Shown here one piece after another: positions 23,890 through 25,507 of a stretch of DNA of 25,507 nucleotides. How positions within the stretch are numbered: position 1 is the first letter of the stretch; each line of letters starts with the position of its first letter. The stretch spans positions 1 to 25,507 of the forward strand of contig CAKUSF010000017.1 of assembly GCA_934678915.1 (NCBI GenBank), given 5' to 3'. Origin of the DNA: an uncultured Bacteroidales bacterium. GTDB taxonomy: Bacteria; Bacteroidota; Bacteroidia; Bacteroidales; UBA932. The notes beneath the pieces were generated by a model. It did no database searches. It was not told where the DNA came from and was given only the letters and a program-made list of their open reading frames with translations. The position numbers were made by a program, and so were the translations under genes.

Positions 23890-25011
23890 TTAGTTTTCAA
23901 TATTAAACTCAACACTCGGTGCGGAACCTGCTCTTGTAGTACTTAACGAAACGGTCACCACATTCACACGATTTCTCTTGACTTGTATGACCTGAGAGCC
24001 CAGATCCTGCGACACTCCGACACCTCTGAGCCATGTCATGCTTACTGTGACATTCTCCATATAGTCGTCCGCATACTGCCATGCACTTTGCATATCCGAG
24101 AATGCGAAAAACATTTTATCACTATGATACTCTCCAGATATGCCTGACTTTTCAACAAGAAGGGCGTCATCCTTATTTTTGATGGTTATTGATGCGGTCC
24201 CATCTGTAACACCTGTCACATTGTATTGAATGCCATACACAAGGTGCTTCATATCAATAGTTATCGGTTGCATACCTCTTGCAACACTAGCAAGTATCAG
24301 CTCTCCGTAATATCTATCAACAGATAATTGATTCTCCGTCATAACGAAAGAATTCGAAATATTCATCGAATTAGTACTATCATATACAAACGAATTTGTC
24401 AAATCAATGACCGGGGCAGCCTTTTGTGGTAAACAATCCATAAATTTATAATAATTTGAGCTAGTGGTCTGTAGCCTAACTTCTTTCAAAGTTGAATATC
24501 CAGTAAGCATTGATTTCGCATTAAACGCAAACGGATCACAGTATCCTTCCGAGTATGGAATAAAATAATATACGGAACTTCCAATATGACGAATATTTGA
24601 AAGGATCTCATAATAAGGATAATATGTCCAATTGCCGCTACTTATACCTTTTCCGTAAGGATAATAGCATGGTTCACCGCCCGACATATTCAAACGGGTC
24701 ACCACTGATTTACCATTCTTTATCAATTGTGACTTAAATGAGTACTTCTTTCCAGTATGAAGATTGATTGACATCCTGCTCGCATCATCAAATAATCCAT
24801 ATGCATAAGGTTCGTCATTCTGATAGACCTGAATTCCCACAAGGTCATCAGAACTGATGCTTTTAGTAAGAGGTTCTTCTGAGACCGTGACTTCACCCGA
24901 AAGTGTTAGATTTACCGATATAACATCGTCCTTTACATTATCTCCTGAAAACTCTTTGCAACAGCCTAACAATAAGGCGGCCATCGCTATAATTATAACT
25001 ATCTTTTTCAT
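23890..25011 (-). CDS. Fimbrillin/Mfa2-type lipoprotein, probably truncated by a stop codon
   Basis: The start is placed at ATG 25011 (MKKIVIIIAMAALLLGCC, lipobox LLGC with cysteine 17); the frame extends 2 codons further only through a TTG. It gives 373 residues before TAA at 23890-23892. The body is beta-rich: SVNLTLSGEVTVSEEP near the N-terminus, a central domain, then GIQYNVTGVTDGTASITIKN and SQVIQVKRNRVNVVTVSLST near the end, as in Bacteroidales fimbrillin-like anchor proteins. The neighbouring gene at 25014 has a matching FKRNTLTTITVSC region. The frame continues past the TAA with 27 more sensible codons, so the visible C-terminus is probably shortened. It is 2 bp downstream of the previous gene, in the same operon. 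The exact family is uncertain. Confidence 0.75.
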   Translation of the reverse strand: MKKIVIIIAMAALLLGCCKEFSGDNVKDDVISVNLTLSGEVTVSEEPLTKSISSDDLVGIQVYQNDEPYAYGLFDDASRMSINLHTGKKYSFKSQLIKNGKSVVTRLNMSGGEPCYYPYGKGISSGNWTYYPYYEILSNIRHIGSSVYYFIPYSEGYCDPFAFNAKSMLTGYSTLKEVRLQTTSSNYYKFMDCLPQKAAPVIDLTNSFVYDSTNSMNISNSFVMTENQLSVDRYYGELILASVARGMQPITIDMKHLVYGIQYNVTGVTDGTASITIKNKDDALLVEKSGISGEYHSDKMFFAFSDMQSAWQYADDYMENVTVSMTWLRGVGVSQDLGSQVIQVKRNRVNVVTVSLSTTRAGSAPSVEFNIEN

Positions 25012-25013
25012 GA

Positions 25014-25507
25014 TCAATCATCCTCCCCTTCGCTTGGTTCAACTCCAATTACAATTACACCGTCAGAGTTAAGACACAAGTAAATTTTATTGTCTTCTCC
25101 GATAGCCTCTTCATTTATGCACACCGGCCCTGAAGAATTATCCGGAGTGCACGAAACCGTAATTGTAGTCAAGGTGTTACGTTTGAAGGATACTTTTTTT
25201 GTTCCCTTTTGATTCCATTGGTCAAAAACAGAACTCGTGAAGTTCCAATTCACTGTCGCATCAAGTGCGGTTTCATTCTCCCAACAATCCCTAACATCAG
25301 GGAATGAATAGATTATCGCTCCGCTATCATACAATTTGCTTGTAGAAACACCACTCAGAATTTTCTCGGAGTTTGACTTAATTACACAGTCTGCGTTTAA
25401 TTGCCCTTCAGTGACCTTATCAATAATTATTTAGGGTGTTAAGTTAATTGAATATTTATGGTCATAGTTTCCGCTGGTTTCCGGGTTCTGAGAGGGTGTG
25501 AAGATTG
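25014..25507 (-). pseudogene. Fimbrillin-type gene, 3' part, interrupted by a stop and cut by window edge
   Basis: The minus strand frame from the right edge reads IFTPSQNPETSGNYDHKYSI then NLTP, hits TAA at 25431-25433, and continues without another stop as IIIDKVTEGQLNADCVIKSN to EPSEGEDD, ending at TGA 25014-25016. No ATG follows the TAA in a plausible place; the only later start-type codon is TTG at 25334. The downstream section is homologous to the C-terminal half of the next gene (SFKRNTLTTITVSC matching QVKRNRVNVVTVSL). Either one gene carries an internal nonsense mutation, or the right-edge fragment is the end of a separate gene and the following gene has lost its start and signal peptide. 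The flank beyond 25507 would decide. Confidence 0.6.

Noticed and set aside
23890..25433. Alternative genetic code or programmed TAA read-through
   Set aside because: Only two neighbouring paralogs contain in-frame TAA, and other genes here (for example 12010, 19764) end at TAA in the expected place; local gene decay is simpler.
1..25507. tRNA, rRNA, prophage or transposase genes
   Set aside because: I looked for clover-leaf arms, rRNA signatures, terminal inverted repeats and DDE or HUH transposase motifs and saw none; the Rpn protein is the only mobile-element-like gene.

Overview
The window looks like a chromosomal segment of a Bacteroidales bacterium (Bacteroidetes, perhaps gut or rumen associated). 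I infer this from the gene families: a Bacteroidetes-type alpha-2-macroglobulin, a BspA-like leucine-rich-repeat lipoprotein, fimbrillin-type lipoproteins, a PIN-PhoH ATPase, an Rpn family nuclease and many short lipoprotein signal peptides. Several intergenic regions also carry the Bacteroidetes -7 promoter box TAnnTTTG. I cannot name a genus. No rRNA, tRNA, CRISPR array or insertion sequence is visible.

Layout. 1-6146 (minus): folC followed by a large alpha-2-macroglobulin gene that runs off the left edge. 6218-8793 (plus): a PurL/AIR-synthase-like protein of unknown role, then a PIN-PhoH ATPase. 8794-12296: an accessory island of three exported-protein genes (lipoprotein, NlpC/P60-like Cys/His protein with Ig-like domains, lipoprotein). 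It lies between two gapless direct repeats 2,918 bp apart; the left repeat holds only the 3' remnant of the third gene. 12297-16953: housekeeping genes, namely pyruvate phosphate dikinase with a clear promoter and terminator, an EamA transporter on the minus strand, and uracil phosphoribosyltransferase. 16970-21062: a conserved Bacteroidetes protein of unknown function, an outer-membrane barrel protein, a divergent membrane-anchored Ser/Thr kinase with a reduced catalytic domain, and a BspA-like surface lipoprotein. 21180-22103 (minus): a compact three-gene operon around a DUF3990 ADP-ribosyltransferase-like protein, probably toxin-antitoxin-like. 22651-23688: an Rpn (PD-(D/E)XK) protein. 23806-25507 (minus): two tandem fimbrillin-type genes, both of which appear interrupted by in-frame stop codons.

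Three signals cut across gene boundaries. First, a palindromic element with a core of about 25 bp (GGTCRC...CTTCGRCAGGCTCAG...GYGACC) sits inside three unrelated genes (alpha-2-macroglobulin, folC, barrel protein). It is always in frame, its terminal stem covaries between copies, and it adds extra peptide to each protein, much like the Rickettsia palindromic elements. Second, GAATAT/ATATTC is far more common than expected on both strands and in all reading frames. Third, the 2.9-kb direct repeat and its cargo look like a modular, duplicating or exchangeable cassette of exported proteins.
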